This document shows positions 37,504 to 47,226 of a DNA stretch of 49,052 nt, one piece after another. The notes beneath the pieces were generated by a model. The model searched no databases. It had not been told where the DNA came from and worked only from the letters and a program-made list of their open reading frames with translations. Position 1 is the stretch's first letter. Each line of letters begins with the position of its first letter. Made by a program: the position numbers and the translations under genes. This DNA comes from Methylotenera sp. (lineage in GTDB: Bacteria; Pseudomonadota; Gammaproteobacteria; Burkholderiales; Methylophilaceae): contig JAKFVB010000053.1 in NCBI GenBank assembly GCA_021732405.1, positions 1 through 49,052 on the forward strand. Direction: 5' to 3'.

Positions 37504-38319
37504 GTGCAAAAAATATTACCATGTTTTTTAGTGTTAAGTCTTGCGCTTATAAGTGTGCAGGTTGCGGCTGAAACCGAATTTAAAATCATTACCTTGCAAC
37601 ACCGTTTTGCTAGCGACATATTACCGACCATTTCACTGATGGTGGGTTTGGATGGCACGGCAACTGGTATTGATAATCAGCTTATTTTAAGGGCGCAGGC
37701 TGAACGCATGCGCGAAATTGAAGCGGTAGTCGAAAAACTTGATGCCGCTAGAGTGAATCGTAGAATTACCGTTAGCAATAGTCTGCAGCAAAACAGTCAA
37801 TCAGACCGTGCTGAAGCCAATGGCACCGTCAGTATTGGCAATACGACGATTTCGAATAATAGACGCGTACAGCGTAATGGCGGACGCATTGAAATTGAAC
37901 GCAATACCAGTAGGGCGCGCCAAAGCGGTAGTCAGTTTATTAACGTGCTAGATGGCGAACGTGCTTTTATTAGCAATGGGCAAATAGTGCCGTTTACGCA
38001 AGAGTGGGTTAGCATCACCCGCCGCTACATTCAAATTGATCGTATAACTGATTGGCAAGAAGTAACCACAGGCTTCGCAGTACGTCCACGCACGATTGGT
38101 CATCAAGTTGAATTAACAATTACGCCGCGTATTGCGCGTCTTAATCAACAAGGCTTTATTGATTTTGAAGAGTTGACTACAGTCGTACGCATAAGGCTAG
38201 GTGAATGGCTGGATATTGGCGGCGCAATGCAAAATAAAGACGAAATTAGCCGCAAAATATTGGGGATTTACGCTGCTACAAACACACAAAATAGTGGCTT
38301 ATCGATTAAAGTAGACTGA
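37504..38319 (+). CDS. Small secretin-domain protein
   Basis: A 271-residue exported protein starting with GTG, signal peptide ending VAA-ETE. Residues 24-95 look like a secretin N1 subdomain (ITLQHRFASDILPTISLMV ... ILRAQAERMREIEAVVEKLDAA), a hydrophilic Ser/Asn/Arg linker (95-135) follows, and 136-270 resembles the secretin core (ATTGFAVRPRTIG-like, LTITPRIARLN, VVRIRLGEWLDIGG). Full secretins are over 400 residues, so this is a reduced form and may not form a pore. Its partner is unknown. Confidence 0.75.
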   Translation: MQKILPCFLVLSLALISVQVAAETEFKIITLQHRFASDILPTISLMVGLDGTATGIDNQLILRAQAERMREIEAVVEKLDAARVNRRITVSNSLQQNSQSDRAEANGTVSIGNTTISNNRRVQRNGGRIEIERNTSRARQSGSQFINVLDGERAFISNGQIVPFTQEWVSITRRYIQIDRITDWQEVTTGFAVRPRTIGHQVELTITPRIARLNQQGFIDFEELTTVVRIRLGEWLDIGGAMQNKDEISRKILGIYAATNTQNSGLSIKVD

Positions 38320-38541
38320 GCTTTTAAGCAAAGCACACTCACTATTTAAGACTTTTTTGAGATTTATGCGATAAATTGTTGCAAACCAACATATTTTCAC
38401 TAAAAAAAGTTTCGTATAATCAAAAATATACTGGAATTTTCTATAATTACTGGTAAAATTCGTCACATTCGGTCGGGCTAAAGGTGGTCCACCGTAATTG
38501 GTTAAACTTTTAGTCTACTCTCTCTGTTAAGGAATATAAAA

Positions 38542-38766
38542 ATGACACGTTCTGCCCTATTAGCTGCATTATTAGCACTTGCATTAACTGCCTGTGGCGA
38601 AAAACCTGCTGAAGAAGCTCCTGCTGCTGAAGCACCAATGGAAGCGCCAATGGAAGCGGCTCCTGCTGCTGAAGCACCAATGGAAGCTGCTCCGATGGAA
38701 GCTGCACCAATGGAAGCTGCTCCTGCTGAAGCGCCAATGGAAGCTGCTCCTGCTGCTGCAGAATAA
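38542..38766 (+). CDS. Repeat-rich mini-lipoprotein (APMEA repeats)
   Basis: A 74-residue predicted lipoprotein with AAGGA ribosome-binding site and lipobox LTAC (C18). The mature part is almost only Ala, Glu, Pro and Met, made of repeats such as APMEA and APAAE; it must be disordered and acidic. A strong terminator follows 25 bp after the stop. Two TATAAT sequences (38415-38420 and 38442-38447) upstream are possible -10 elements, and a small GGTGGTCCACC palindrome (38483-38493) lies in the leader. Function unknown. Confidence 0.8.
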   Translation: MTRSALLAALLALALTACGEKPAEEAPAAEAPMEAPMEAAPAAEAPMEAAPMEAAPMEAAPAEAPMEAAPAAAE

Positions 38767-38791
38767 TTCAATCAATTCATTTTGACTGAAT

Positions 38792-38820
38792 AAAAAAGCC
38801 GACTTCATGTCGGCTTTTTT
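38792..38820 (+). terminator. Strong rho-independent terminator
   Basis: AAAAAAGCCGAC (38792-38803), loop TTCAT, GTCGGCTTTTTT (38809-38820): a 12-bp perfect stem with a T-run. It ends the mini-lipoprotein transcript. Confidence 0.92.
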
Positions 38821-38922
38821 TATGGGCTGATTTTAAGTACTTTTTTGTGAATACTGGCAACTGCTTCAAAGTTGTCGCTGCTAGCGCTTTAATTTAATCG
38901 CTTATTTAGTAAACTCGATTAA

Positions 38923-39696
38923 TTAATTTAAACTGCGCCAATCAAGACCCTCATGTTGTTGCGCAATACCTATCCAATCTGGTGTGCAATTTAATACTGC
39001 ACTTAACGAAGCTTTTACCAAAGCTTGTGTATTGTTTTTAGCACTTAAGTGAGCGGCAACGATATGCTTTAACTTAGAATTGTCTAATTTTGATAGCAAC
39101 TGCGCTGCACTGGCATTATCCAAATGCCCCAGCCGACTGCTTACTCGCCTTTTAAGTGTCCAAGTATAGGGGCCATTTTCTAGCATTGCTAAATCGTGAT
39201 TGCACTCTAATAACAGTGCATCACTTTGCGTTAATATCTGCTCAATATGCGTTGTGGATGCACCAGCATCGGTCAATACACCCAACTTTTTTTGGCCATC
39301 ATAAAAACTAAACTGCGTTGGTTCACGCGCATCGTGGGGAACTGGATATGGCGTGATATGTAAGTTTTGAATCTCAAAACTCGTATGGCTATCAATAATA
39401 TTAAGTTGAATAGCCGCATTTTCTGGCAGATAGCGTTCACACATTTTGAGTGTGCCGTGTGATAGCCAAACAGGAATGTTATATTTTGCAGCGAACTTAA
39501 AGGCCCCTTTAGCGTGGTCGTCGTGCTCATGGGTGACTAAAATACCACTGATTTGCTCTGGCATTAAATCCAGCTTTTGCAGTCGAATGACTACTTCTTT
39601 AAGACCGAACCCACAATCTAGCAACAGCCGTGTCGACTGTTGCTCAATCACCGTGCAGTTGCCTGCGCTACCACTACCAATTGAGGCAAATCTCAT
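38923..39696 (-). CDS. Metallo-beta-lactamase-fold hydrolase (YycJ-like)
   Basis: A 257-residue soluble MBL-fold protein. The motif THEHDDHAKG gives the zinc site, with PVPHDA and LTDAGASTTHIEQIL further on and AAHLSAKNN near the end. The N-terminus MRFASIGSGSAGNCTVIE is typical of the YycJ/WalJ and PhnP-like branch, which includes DNA/RNA processing and phosphodiesterase enzymes; the substrate is unknown. It lies 31 bp downstream of bamC. Confidence 0.9.
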   Translation of the reverse strand: MRFASIGSGSAGNCTVIEQQSTRLLLDCGFGLKEVVIRLQKLDLMPEQISGILVTHEHDDHAKGAFKFAAKYNIPVWLSHGTLKMCERYLPENAAIQLNIIDSHTSFEIQNLHITPYPVPHDAREPTQFSFYDGQKKLGVLTDAGASTTHIEQILTQSDALLLECNHDLAMLENGPYTWTLKRRVSSRLGHLDNASAAQLLSKLDNSKLKHIVAAHLSAKNNTQALVKASLSAVLNCTPDWIGIAQQHEGLDWRSLN

Positions 39697-39727
39697 TTAG
39701 CAAAAACGCGCAGGCTACGTAAATCTA

Positions 39728-40990
39728 TTATCTTAGCTGATCATACATCAGTGAAATAATACGATTTGCCGTGGTACTACGACTGCGTTTATCGTCTTTG
39801 TCGACCACATTCACGCGTGTACCACCTGTTTCAGACTCTGCCACTTTAATGCGATATTGTTTAGAGGGGTCAGTTTTGCCGTCATCGCCTTTCCAAAATT
39901 GCAATTTTTCGGTGAGTGACTTACTTTCTTTAACGTCTGCATTTTTGTCCTCGTCATCGTCACGCCAAAAAGCCAGCGTATCAATCACCCCTTTTTTCTT
40001 TTTCGGGGTGTTGTCAATATCCACATCGGTGTATCGAACAAAAAACGTTCCATTTGAGCGATCTTTATCTTCAATCACAAAGCCAATTCTATCCAGCGCC
40101 AAGCCGACACGGCGCCAGCCACGGTCAAACGGATCATTCAAATTGAGGGTGACACTGCTATCCGCTTCTTTTACTACATCTGCACGCTTTTCTACTGCCG
40201 CGCTAGCCACAATCTCTTGTGAGCGGCTTTCTGCAATGCCTAACTTAATCATTAATCGGCGTAATAATTCCGCATCAATTTCTAAGTCATCAGTTTTAGC
40301 TTTTACCTCTTGTTGATTTTCATTGCGATAACCTGTCGCATATTCACCAAAAGGTGTCCTTACCACATTGAGTCCATTATCTGGCGCGCCCTCTACCGTT
40401 CGATGCGACATATAAATTTCTGTTGTATTGGGCTCTGAGCCATTCTCTAAACGGGTACGGTATTTTCTTCTGTCTGCTTCAAACGATAATTTATCTAAAA
40501 ACTTATCAAATCTTTTTAGATAACTGCCTTTTTCCTCTTGCGCTTTAATGGCATCCGCTTCTTTCCATTCTGTTTCCATCAAGCCTATCTGCGCATCTTC
40601 AACCCTAACTGCAAAGCCTTGCTCAGCCCAAAATTCGCGCAATACTGGCCACACTCTTTCAGCCGGCGCATCAACCACTAGCCAGCGCTGCGAGCCCGCT
40701 TTTACCATACGCACACCATCTGGGTTTGCTAATATTTTTTCAACCCCAACTTCTTGCCCTTGTATAGATTGATTAAACTCTGAGAAACTGGTGCTACCAC
40801 CTGGCACGGCATAAGCATCGCTGGTTTTAACTGCAGTTAAGTCAGGCGGCACTTCCAATGGGCGCGATCTGCCAGCTCCTTTGTAATCTGAAGAAGTATC
40901 AAGAAACGGAATTGACTCGCAAGCCGTGACTAATGTTGTTAATAAAAGTACAGCTGTTATTTTTGGAACGAACTTCATAGTAAATTTCAT
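39728..40990 (-). CDS. bamC: Outer membrane assembly lipoprotein BamC
   Basis: Lipoprotein of the BAM complex. I take the ATG at 40990, with GGTGG 8 bp upstream, giving 420 residues; a start at 41005 is possible. Lipobox VTAC gives C24 after signal MKFTMKFVPKITAVLLLTTL. The conserved unstructured N-terminus is followed by two BamC helix-grip domains (about 90-210 and 265-420), with RWLVVDAPAERVWPVLREFWAEQGF. It is longer than the E. coli protein because of an acidic insertion in the second domain (DDDEDKNADVKE). It follows dapA, the usual order. Confidence 0.93.
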   Translation of the reverse strand: MKFTMKFVPKITAVLLLTTLVTACESIPFLDTSSDYKGAGRSRPLEVPPDLTAVKTSDAYAVPGGSTSFSEFNQSIQGQEVGVEKILANPDGVRMVKAGSQRWLVVDAPAERVWPVLREFWAEQGFAVRVEDAQIGLMETEWKEADAIKAQEEKGSYLKRFDKFLDKLSFEADRRKYRTRLENGSEPNTTEIYMSHRTVEGAPDNGLNVVRTPFGEYATGYRNENQQEVKAKTDDLEIDAELLRRLMIKLGIAESRSQEIVASAAVEKRADVVKEADSSVTLNLNDPFDRGWRRVGLALDRIGFVIEDKDRSNGTFFVRYTDVDIDNTPKKKKGVIDTLAFWRDDDEDKNADVKESKSLTEKLQFWKGDDGKTDPSKQYRIKVAESETGGTRVNVVDKDDKRSRSTTANRIISLMYDQLR

Positions 40991-41059
40991 TTTAATGACC
41001 ACCATTTATACATTGCTATTTAATGTAGCGTTAAAAACAATTAACTTAACACAATTAAT

Positions 41060-41938
41060 TTAGCTAAAAATTTCAGCACGGCTCATCGCGTGACGAAGCA
41101 CGTCATGATACTGTGCAGACAAATTGACCATCGGTAATCGAATACCTGTTTTTATTAATCCCATTTGTTGCAACACCCATTTAGCTGGGATTGGATTCGC
41201 TTCAACAAACAACTTTTGATGCAGGGCAAATAATTTAGCATTAATTTCACAAGCTTTTTTTACATCACCCGCCATTGCAGCAACACACATTTGATGCATG
41301 AATGTTGGCGCAATATTTGCAGTTACTGATATTACGCCATGCGCGCCAAGCAGCATCAGCGCCATTCCTGTTGCATCATCGCCACTGTAAACTGCAAAAT
41401 CTTTAGGCGCACGCAGTAATAAATCAGTTCCGCGCTCTACTCCGCCAGTGGCATCTTTAATGCCCACAATATTGCTCATTGCCGACAAACGTATCGCCGT
41501 ATCATTGCTAATATCACAACCAGTACGCCCAGGCACATTATATAAAATCTGCGGAATATCAACGGCAGCGGCTACCGCCGCATAATGTTGATATAAGCCT
41601 TCCTGCGTCGGCTTGTTATAATACGGCGCAACCAAAAGGCAAGCATCCGCACCAAAATCTTTCGCATTTTGCGTTAACTCAATTGCTTCACGTGTAGAGT
41701 TAGCACCTGTTCCAGCAATCACTGGAATCCGTTTTGCGACATGCTCTACTGTTGTTTTAATCAGCAAGCAATGTTCGTCTACATCCACTGTTGGCGATTC
41801 ACCAGTTGTACCCACAACCACAATACCGTCGGTGCCCGCTTCAATGTGCCAATCGATTAACTTGCGCAGTGCGTCTAAATCTAAACTGCCATCATCAAAC
41901 ATGGGCGTAACGATTGCAACCAAACTACCTTGCAACAT
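41060..41938 (-). CDS. dapA: 4-hydroxy-tetrahydrodipicolinate synthase
   Basis: First enzyme of the lysine/diaminopimelate branch, condensing pyruvate with aspartate semialdehyde. From the ATG at 41938 the protein is 292 residues and the Schiff-base lysine is K161 and the tyrosine Y133, the same numbers as E. coli. A TTG at 41953 would add five residues but AAGG, the ribosome-binding site, lies within that stretch. Motifs are GTTGESPT and [10 protein letters not shown]. It heads the dapA-bamC-MBL run. Confidence 0.97.
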   Translation of the reverse strand: MLQGSLVAIVTPMFDDGSLDLDALRKLIDWHIEAGTDGIVVVGTTGESPTVDVDEHCLLIKTTVEHVAKRIPVIAGTGANSTREAIELTQNAKDFGADACLLVAPYYNKPTQEGLYQHYAAVAAAVDIPQILYNVPGRTGCDISNDTAIRLSAMSNIVGIKDATGGVERGTDLLLRAPKDFAVYSGDDATGMALMLLGAHGVISVTANIAPTFMHQMCVAAMAGDVKKACEINAKLFALHQKLFVEANPIPAKWVLQQMGLIKTGIRLPMVNLSAQYHDVLRHAMSRAEIFS

Positions 41939-42248
41939 AGATAACCTTGCCAAATAAAAATTATCACTATTTTAACCGAAACTGACCACTTAATGCGAAT
42001 CGCCCTCGGATTCAAACTGCTTAATCTCTCTATATAACCAATTAAAATATCAATATATTAAAATAGTATTTTTAATAATAAGAAAAATATTTTATATTGC
42101 GCAGGCTTTACTAATTAGCTAACGTTGCATAGGGTATTTTGGTTGAATCTCATCGTGCTTTAACTGACTAAATCTAGCGATATACGGCCTTAATTAAGTT
42201 GTATAATTGCACCTAGTTCAGGCGTGTCTACTTAAGGTCTAAATACTA
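41939..42248. other. Intergenic between dapA and rnfA, AT-rich
   Basis: No gene seen in these 310 bp. The stretch 42051-42099 is very AT-rich and partly self-complementary (CAATATA at 42051 with TATATTG at 42093). A TATAAT at 42202-42207 with no clear -35 may belong to the rnf promoter. Ribosome-binding AAGGT is 11 bp before the rnfA ATG. Confidence 0.5.
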
Positions 42249-42833
42249 ATGTCAGAAAGTTATATTTTAATTTTAATCAGTACGGTTTTAGTCAATAACA
42301 TCGTATTAGTTAAAATCTTGGGCTTGTGTCCATTTATGGGTGTTTCTAAAAAATTAGAGGCATCAATTGGCATGGCAGCAGCCACTGCCTTTGTGCTGAC
42401 CATTGGCTCGATGACCAGTTGGGCGATTAATTTTTATTTATTAGAACCGAATAGCTTGCAGTATTTGCGCACATTATCTTTTATCGTAGTGATTGCAGGT
42501 GTGGTGCAGTTTACTGAAATGATTATGGAAAAAAGTTTTCCACTTTTATACCAAATGTTAGGAATTTTCTTGCCGTTAATCACCACTAACTGCGCCGTAC
42601 TTGGCATTCCGCTTTTGAATGCGCAGGCAAGCAATGGCTTTATTCAATCGGGTTTGTATGGTTTTGGCGGCGCGCTGGGGTTTTCAATGGTACTGATTTT
42701 ATTTGCATCCATGCGCGAAAGATTAGAAGCGGCTGACGTGCCAGTGGTATTTAAAGGCTCTGCAATTGCCATGGTGACTGCGGCACTAATGAGCCTTGCA
42801 TTTATGGGCTTTGCTGGCCTAGATAAATATTAG
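42249..42833 (+). CDS. rnfA: Rnf complex subunit RnfA
   Basis: Membrane subunit of the Rnf ferredoxin:NAD+ oxidoreductase (or SoxR-reducing Rsx complex). Six hydrophobic segments; N-terminus [26 protein letters not shown] and later [15 protein letters not shown], both conserved in RnfA, with cysteines that ligate the intramembrane 2Fe-2S cluster shared with RnfE. Length 194 is typical. First of six rnf genes. Confidence 0.96.
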   Translation: MSESYILILISTVLVNNIVLVKILGLCPFMGVSKKLEASIGMAAATAFVLTIGSMTSWAINFYLLEPNSLQYLRTLSFIVVIAGVVQFTEMIMEKSFPLLYQMLGIFLPLITTNCAVLGIPLLNAQASNGFIQSGLYGFGGALGFSMVLILFASMRERLEAADVPVVFKGSAIAMVTAALMSLAFMGFAGLDKY

Positions 42834-42907
42834 TTAAGTATTAAGAAATTTAAGCAAAATATTAGGTTAAGTATTCGCCTTTTCACACATAAAAATCCTA
42901 TTTATTC

Positions 42908-43471
42908 ATGCTAACTGCTTTATACATTATGATTGGCTTGGCGCTTGGTTTAGGCGCCTTGCTGGGCTATGCCGCGCTTAAATTCAAGGTAGAAGGCGAC
43001 CCGCTTATTGCGCGCATTGATGCCATTTTGCCGCAAACACAATGTGGCCAATGTGGCTTTCCTGGCTGCAAACCTTATGCCACGGCGATTGCTGAAGGTC
43101 GCGCCGATATCAACCAATGCCCGCCTGGTGGCGATGCAGGCGTACGTGCGCTAGCCGATTTGATGGGCATGGAATATAAGCCACTTAACGCTGAAAATGG
43201 CGTAGAAAAACCCAAATCGGTGGCTTTTATTGACGAAGCGACCTGTATCGGCTGTACGTTATGCATACAAGCTTGTCCAGTCGATGCGATTTTGGGCGCC
43301 GCAAAGCATATGCACACCATTATTGCCAGCGAGTGCACGGGTTGCGAATTATGTTTAGCACCTTGCCCTGTAGATTGCATTACGATGGAACCAATTGGGG
43401 TTACGCCAGATAACTGGAAATGGAAATATCCAGTGATTCCGATTAAATCTGTGCAAACCGCATCGCATTAA
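42908..43471 (+). CDS. rnfB: Rnf complex subunit RnfB (iron-sulfur)
   Basis: Electron-entry ferredoxin-like subunit, 187 residues. One N-terminal membrane helix, then a 4Fe-4S site from C46, C49, C54 and C71 ([12 protein letters not shown] ... CPPGG), then two further 4Fe-4S sites [12 protein letters not shown] and [12 protein letters not shown]. It accepts electrons from ferredoxin. The gap to rnfA is 74 bp. Confidence 0.96.
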   Translation: MLTALYIMIGLALGLGALLGYAALKFKVEGDPLIARIDAILPQTQCGQCGFPGCKPYATAIAEGRADINQCPPGGDAGVRALADLMGMEYKPLNAENGVEKPKSVAFIDEATCIGCTLCIQACPVDAILGAAKHMHTIIASECTGCELCLAPCPVDCITMEPIGVTPDNWKWKYPVIPIKSVQTASH

Positions 43472-43514
43472 TCCATTTAGTTAACACTTAAAAAACATTA
43501 AAAACTGAAGACGC

Positions 43515-45536
43515 ATGAATGCAATTGTTAATATAGTTAGTCTGTTTAAATCTGCCAAGGATATTTTTCCATTCCATGGCGGCGTGCATCCGCCTGAAAA
43601 CAAAGCGCAATCAACACAATTGCCGATTGGTCAATTGCCAATCCCAGAAAAAATCGTGCTGCCATTGCGCCAACATGTGGGCAACATTCCAAAAATAAAA
43701 GTCAGCGTGGGCGATTATGTGCTCAAGGGTCAATTAATCGCAGAGGCAGAAGGCACGGTTTCGGCCGCGATTCATGGCAGTACATCTGGCACCGTCAGCG
43801 CAATTTCTGATGCGATTATTCCGCATCCATCTGGTTTGCCAGACCGTTGCATCACAATTGCGCCAGATGGTTTGGATAAATGGATTGAGAAAACGCCGCA
43901 AGATTGGCGTAACGCTGAGCGCAAATCGCTGGTTGCCAGCCTGCGTCTATCAGGTATTGTTGGGCTAGGCGGCGCCACTTTTCCGACGCATATTAAACTG
44001 CGCGCAGATGGAAAATCGGGCGTGCATACTTTAGTGATTAACGCGGCTGAATGCGAACCTTATATCACCTGCGACGATATGCTGATGCGAGAACGTGCGG
44101 ATGAAATCGTTAAAGGGGTTGCGATTGCGCAATACTTGCTGGGCGCAGAAAAAGTGATGATTGGGGTTGAGGACAATAAACCAGAAGCAGCCGATGCGCT
44201 AAAGACTGCAATCAACAAACTTAACGCTCAAATTCAGGTAAAAATTGTGCCCACGCTTTACCCAAGCGGCGATGCAAGGCGCTTGGTGCATTTGGTGTTG
44301 GGCACAGAAATTCCATACGATAAACGCTCAACCGAAGTGGGCTTGCAAGTATTTAATGTGGCCACCGTCGTTGCGCTGTACCGCTATTTTGAATTGGGCG
44401 AGCCATCCATTAGCCGCATTGTTTCAATGACGGGCAATGTGCAAAAACCGCAAAATTTTGAAGTGTTATTTGGCACACCAATGTTGCACCTTGTACAAGC
44501 GGCAGGTGGCGCAAAAGCCAATACCACACATTTCATTATGGGCGGCCCAATGATGGGCTTTGATTTACCAACCGCCGAAGTGCCGATTACCAAAGCCGCC
44601 AATTGTATTATTGCTGCATCGCCGACTTTATTTGAGCAGCCACCGCCCGCCATGCCTTGCATACGCTGTGCGCGTTGCGCCGATGCTTGCCCGGTTAATT
44701 TGCAGCCGCAAGAATTGTATTGGTTTGCCAAATCAGATAATTTTGAAAAAGCCAACGATTACAAATTATTTGATTGTATAGAATGTGGTGCTTGTAGCTA
44801 TGTATGTCCTAGCGACATACCATTAGTACAATATTATCGTTACGCCAAAAGTGAAATTATTGCGCTGGATAAAGCCAAAGAAGCGGCTGATTTAGCGCGT
44901 GAACGTAACGATTTTAGATTGGCCAGAATTGAACGCGAAAAACAAGAACGCGCACAAAAACATGCTGAAAGAGCGCAGGCAGGCAAAGCAGAAGCGGCTA
45001 AAACTGAAACTGGGACAAAAGCTGAACCTAAGATTGACCAATCAGATGAAAAACTTAACACAAATAATGGGTTAACTTCTGGCGCAGATGATGCGAAAAA
45101 AGCCGCAATTGCGGCTGCCATTGAACGCGCAAAAGCATTGAAAGCGGCAGCGCAAACTGAAGCAACAACTGAACAAAAAGTGAAGCCCGAAAAATCTGCG
45201 CCAGCCGATGATGCTGCAAAAAAAGCGTTGATTGCCGCCGCGATTGAGCGTGCAAAGGCGCAAAAAGCAGCCGCACTTGCAACAGGAAATATACCAAAAA
45301 ACGTGGCGGATGCAGCTGAGCCAGTGAAAAAAGAAATTGCAGAAATTGAAGCCCGCCGCCAATCTGTTGGTTTAGCAGAACCTAAAGAGGCAGAATTAAT
45401 AACGCCCAATAATACAGATGCTGCCGCTGATAAACAGGCTTTGATTGCTGCTGCGATTGCGCGCGCAAAAGCACAAAAAGCGGCGGCTGATGCCGCTAAA
45501 TTAGCGCAATCAGATATTAAGACAGAGAAAGAATAA
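43515..45536 (+). CDS. rnfC: Rnf complex subunit RnfC (NADH/FMN, iron-sulfur) with repeat tail
   Basis: Peripheral subunit that exchanges electrons with NAD(H) through FMN. Residues 1-120 form the barrel-sandwich N-terminus (FPFHGGVHPPENK), 140-370 the NuoF-like flavin domain with GLGGATFPTHIK, and two 4Fe-4S clusters come from C382/C385/C388/C392 and C421/C424/C427/C431. The 673-residue length comes from a C-terminal extension (about 450-673) with three near-identical helical units (A-I-A-A-A-I-E/A-R-A-K-A-x-K-A-A, at about 529, 571 and 642), a known trait of proteobacterial RnfC. Confidence 0.95.
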   Translation: MNAIVNIVSLFKSAKDIFPFHGGVHPPENKAQSTQLPIGQLPIPEKIVLPLRQHVGNIPKIKVSVGDYVLKGQLIAEAEGTVSAAIHGSTSGTVSAISDAIIPHPSGLPDRCITIAPDGLDKWIEKTPQDWRNAERKSLVASLRLSGIVGLGGATFPTHIKLRADGKSGVHTLVINAAECEPYITCDDMLMRERADEIVKGVAIAQYLLGAEKVMIGVEDNKPEAADALKTAINKLNAQIQVKIVPTLYPSGDARRLVHLVLGTEIPYDKRSTEVGLQVFNVATVVALYRYFELGEPSISRIVSMTGNVQKPQNFEVLFGTPMLHLVQAAGGAKANTTHFIMGGPMMGFDLPTAEVPITKAANCIIAASPTLFEQPPPAMPCIRCARCADACPVNLQPQELYWFAKSDNFEKANDYKLFDCIECGACSYVCPSDIPLVQYYRYAKSEIIALDKAKEAADLARERNDFRLARIEREKQERAQKHAERAQAGKAEAAKTETGTKAEPKIDQSDEKLNTNNGLTSGADDAKKAAIAAAIERAKALKAAAQTEATTEQKVKPEKSAPADDAAKKALIAAAIERAKAQKAAALATGNIPKNVADAAEPVKKEIAEIEARRQSVGLAEPKEAELITPNNTDAAADKQALIAAAIARAKAQKAAADAAKLAQSDIKTEKE

Positions 45537-45537
45537 T

Positions 45538-46557
45538 TTGAACCGCTCACCCTATATTTCGAATGCACCAAGCGTTGGTAGCATCATGTTTAAAGTGCTC
45601 TTGGCGCTGGTGCCTGGTATTGCGGCTTATGTGTGGATATATGGCGGCGGCATATTGGTGACTTTAACGCTAGCGACAATCACTGCGCTTGCGGCAGAAG
45701 CGGCGATGCTAAAACTACGCAAGCGCCCCATTCAGCCATTCTTAATGGATTACAGCGCAGTGGTTACCGCATGGCTATTAGCGCTTGCCATTCCGCCCAT
45801 TGCGCCTTGGTGGCTGATTGTCGTGGGTACTTTTTTCGCGATTGTGGTTGCTAAACAACTGTATGGCGGGCTGGGTTACAACCCATTTAACCCTGCCATG
45901 ATTGGTTATGCAGTGCTATTGATTTCATTTCCAGTATTAATGACTAAATGGCCAGCAGCCTTACAGTTGGCGCAAACACCATTAAGCTTTGGCGATCAGC
46001 TACATTTAATTTTTAGCGGTGTTTTGCCGCAAGGCGTGCAAATCGATGCGGTAACTTCGGCTACGCCGCTGGATTATTTAAAAACGCAATTGATGCTCAA
46101 ACATGAAGTGGGCAGCATTACGCAAGCGCCTGTGTTTGGCGTACTGGGCGGTAAAGGTAATGAATGGGTTACGGGTGCGTATTTGCTGGGTGGTTTGTAT
46201 TTATGGCAGCAAAAAATTATTTCTTGGCATTTACCAACCGCATTTTTGGCGGCGCTGGCTATGATTTCTGGCGTGTTTTGGTTGGTTAACCCAGCGCACT
46301 TTGCTTCACCGCTATTTCATTTATTTAGCGGTGCCAGCATGCTGTGTGCGTTTTTTATCATCACCGACCCAGTGAGTGGCCCAACCACACCTAAAGGCAA
46401 ATTATATTTTGCTGCTGGCGTGGCAGTAATTGCCTATTTGATTCGCGTGTATGGCGGCTACCCTGATGGAATTGCATTTGCGGTGATTTTTATGAATATT
46501 TGTGTGCCGTTGATTGATGCGCATACGCAGCCACGCGTTTTTGGGCACGAAAAATAA
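45538..46557 (+). CDS. rnfD: Rnf complex subunit RnfD (covalent FMN)
   Basis: Membrane subunit of 339 residues with about nine or ten hydrophobic segments. The covalent-FMN threonine is T176 in IDAVTSATPLDYLK. The start is TTG at 45538, one base after the rnfC stop; no ATG gives the conserved N-terminus SPYISNAPSVGSIMFKVLLALVPG. Its stop overlaps the rnfG ATG by one base. Confidence 0.93.
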   Translation: MNRSPYISNAPSVGSIMFKVLLALVPGIAAYVWIYGGGILVTLTLATITALAAEAAMLKLRKRPIQPFLMDYSAVVTAWLLALAIPPIAPWWLIVVGTFFAIVVAKQLYGGLGYNPFNPAMIGYAVLLISFPVLMTKWPAALQLAQTPLSFGDQLHLIFSGVLPQGVQIDAVTSATPLDYLKTQLMLKHEVGSITQAPVFGVLGGKGNEWVTGAYLLGGLYLWQQKIISWHLPTAFLAALAMISGVFWLVNPAHFASPLFHLFSGASMLCAFFIITDPVSGPTTPKGKLYFAAGVAVIAYLIRVYGGYPDGIAFAVIFMNICVPLIDAHTQPRVFGHEK

Positions 46558-47177
46558 TGTCTGAAACCATATTAAAACATGCTTCAAAAACCGCCATCAC
46601 GCTCATTGCATTTGCCGTGGTGTTTACCGCATTGTTGGCGTTTATTTTTCAAATCACCAAATTACCAATTGAAAAAAGTGAAGCGGCGGCGCGCTTAAGT
46701 TTATTTCGCCAGATTGTGCCGCAAGCTATGCATAATAATGATTTGCTGAAAGACACTGTGACGATTGCGCCAAGCGATTTATTGGGCAATAAACAACCTA
46801 CTATTGCCAACCGCGCGCGGATTAATAATGAGCCAGCAGCGGTAATTATTGAGGCAATTGCGCATGATGGTTATAGTGGCGATATTAAGCTGTTGATTGC
46901 GATTAAAGCCGATGGAAGCATTAGCGGCGTGCGTGTGTTATCACATAAAGAAACACCAGGCCTGGGTGATTATATTGATATTGCCAAAGATGATTGGATT
47001 AAACTTTTTGATAACGAATCGCTCTTAAAAACAGCAGACAGTGCTTGGAAAGTAAAAAAAGATAACGGTAAATTTGACTATATGGCAGGCGCAACGATTA
47101 CACCGCGCGCCGTTGTAAAAGCGGTGCATAAAGCCCTGCAATATTTTGAAGCGAATAAACAAGCGTTATTTGCGTGA
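46557..47177 (+). CDS. rnfG: Rnf complex subunit RnfG (covalent FMN)
   Basis: Periplasm-facing subunit anchored by one N-terminal helix, 206 residues. The FMN-binding domain has THKETPGLGD-like VLSHKETPGLGDYI and the flavinylation motif MAGATITPRAVVKAV with T180. It needs the ApbE flavin transferase, not seen here. Overlaps rnfD by one base. Confidence 0.95.
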   Translation: MSETILKHASKTAITLIAFAVVFTALLAFIFQITKLPIEKSEAAARLSLFRQIVPQAMHNNDLLKDTVTIAPSDLLGNKQPTIANRARINNEPAAVIIEAIAHDGYSGDIKLLIAIKADGSISGVRVLSHKETPGLGDYIDIAKDDWIKLFDNESLLKTADSAWKVKKDNGKFDYMAGATITPRAVVKAVHKALQYFEANKQALFA

Positions 47178-47226
47178 TTTTTTGGCTAAAAAAAGTGGTT
47201 AAGTAAAGTGGTTTTAAAGGTTAAAA

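Noticed and set aside
38502-38808. Several overlapping frames on both strands around the mini-lipoprotein
   Set aside because: They are by-products of repeated APMEA codons; only the frame at 38542-38766 has a lipobox, ribosome-binding site and terminator.
39771-40316. Plus-strand 181-codon frame opposite bamC
   Set aside because: Serine-rich shadow of bamC without a ribosome-binding site or family resemblance.
42051-42099. AT-rich self-complementary stretch before rnfA
   Set aside because: Pairing is imperfect and expected in very AT-rich DNA; too weak to call a regulator or RNA.
44840-45571. Long minus-strand open frame of 243 codons opposite rnfC and the start of rnfD
   Set aside because: It mirrors the Ala/Lys repeat codons of rnfC and reads as Ser/Ala/Phe low complexity; the plus strand has the real iron-sulfur protein.
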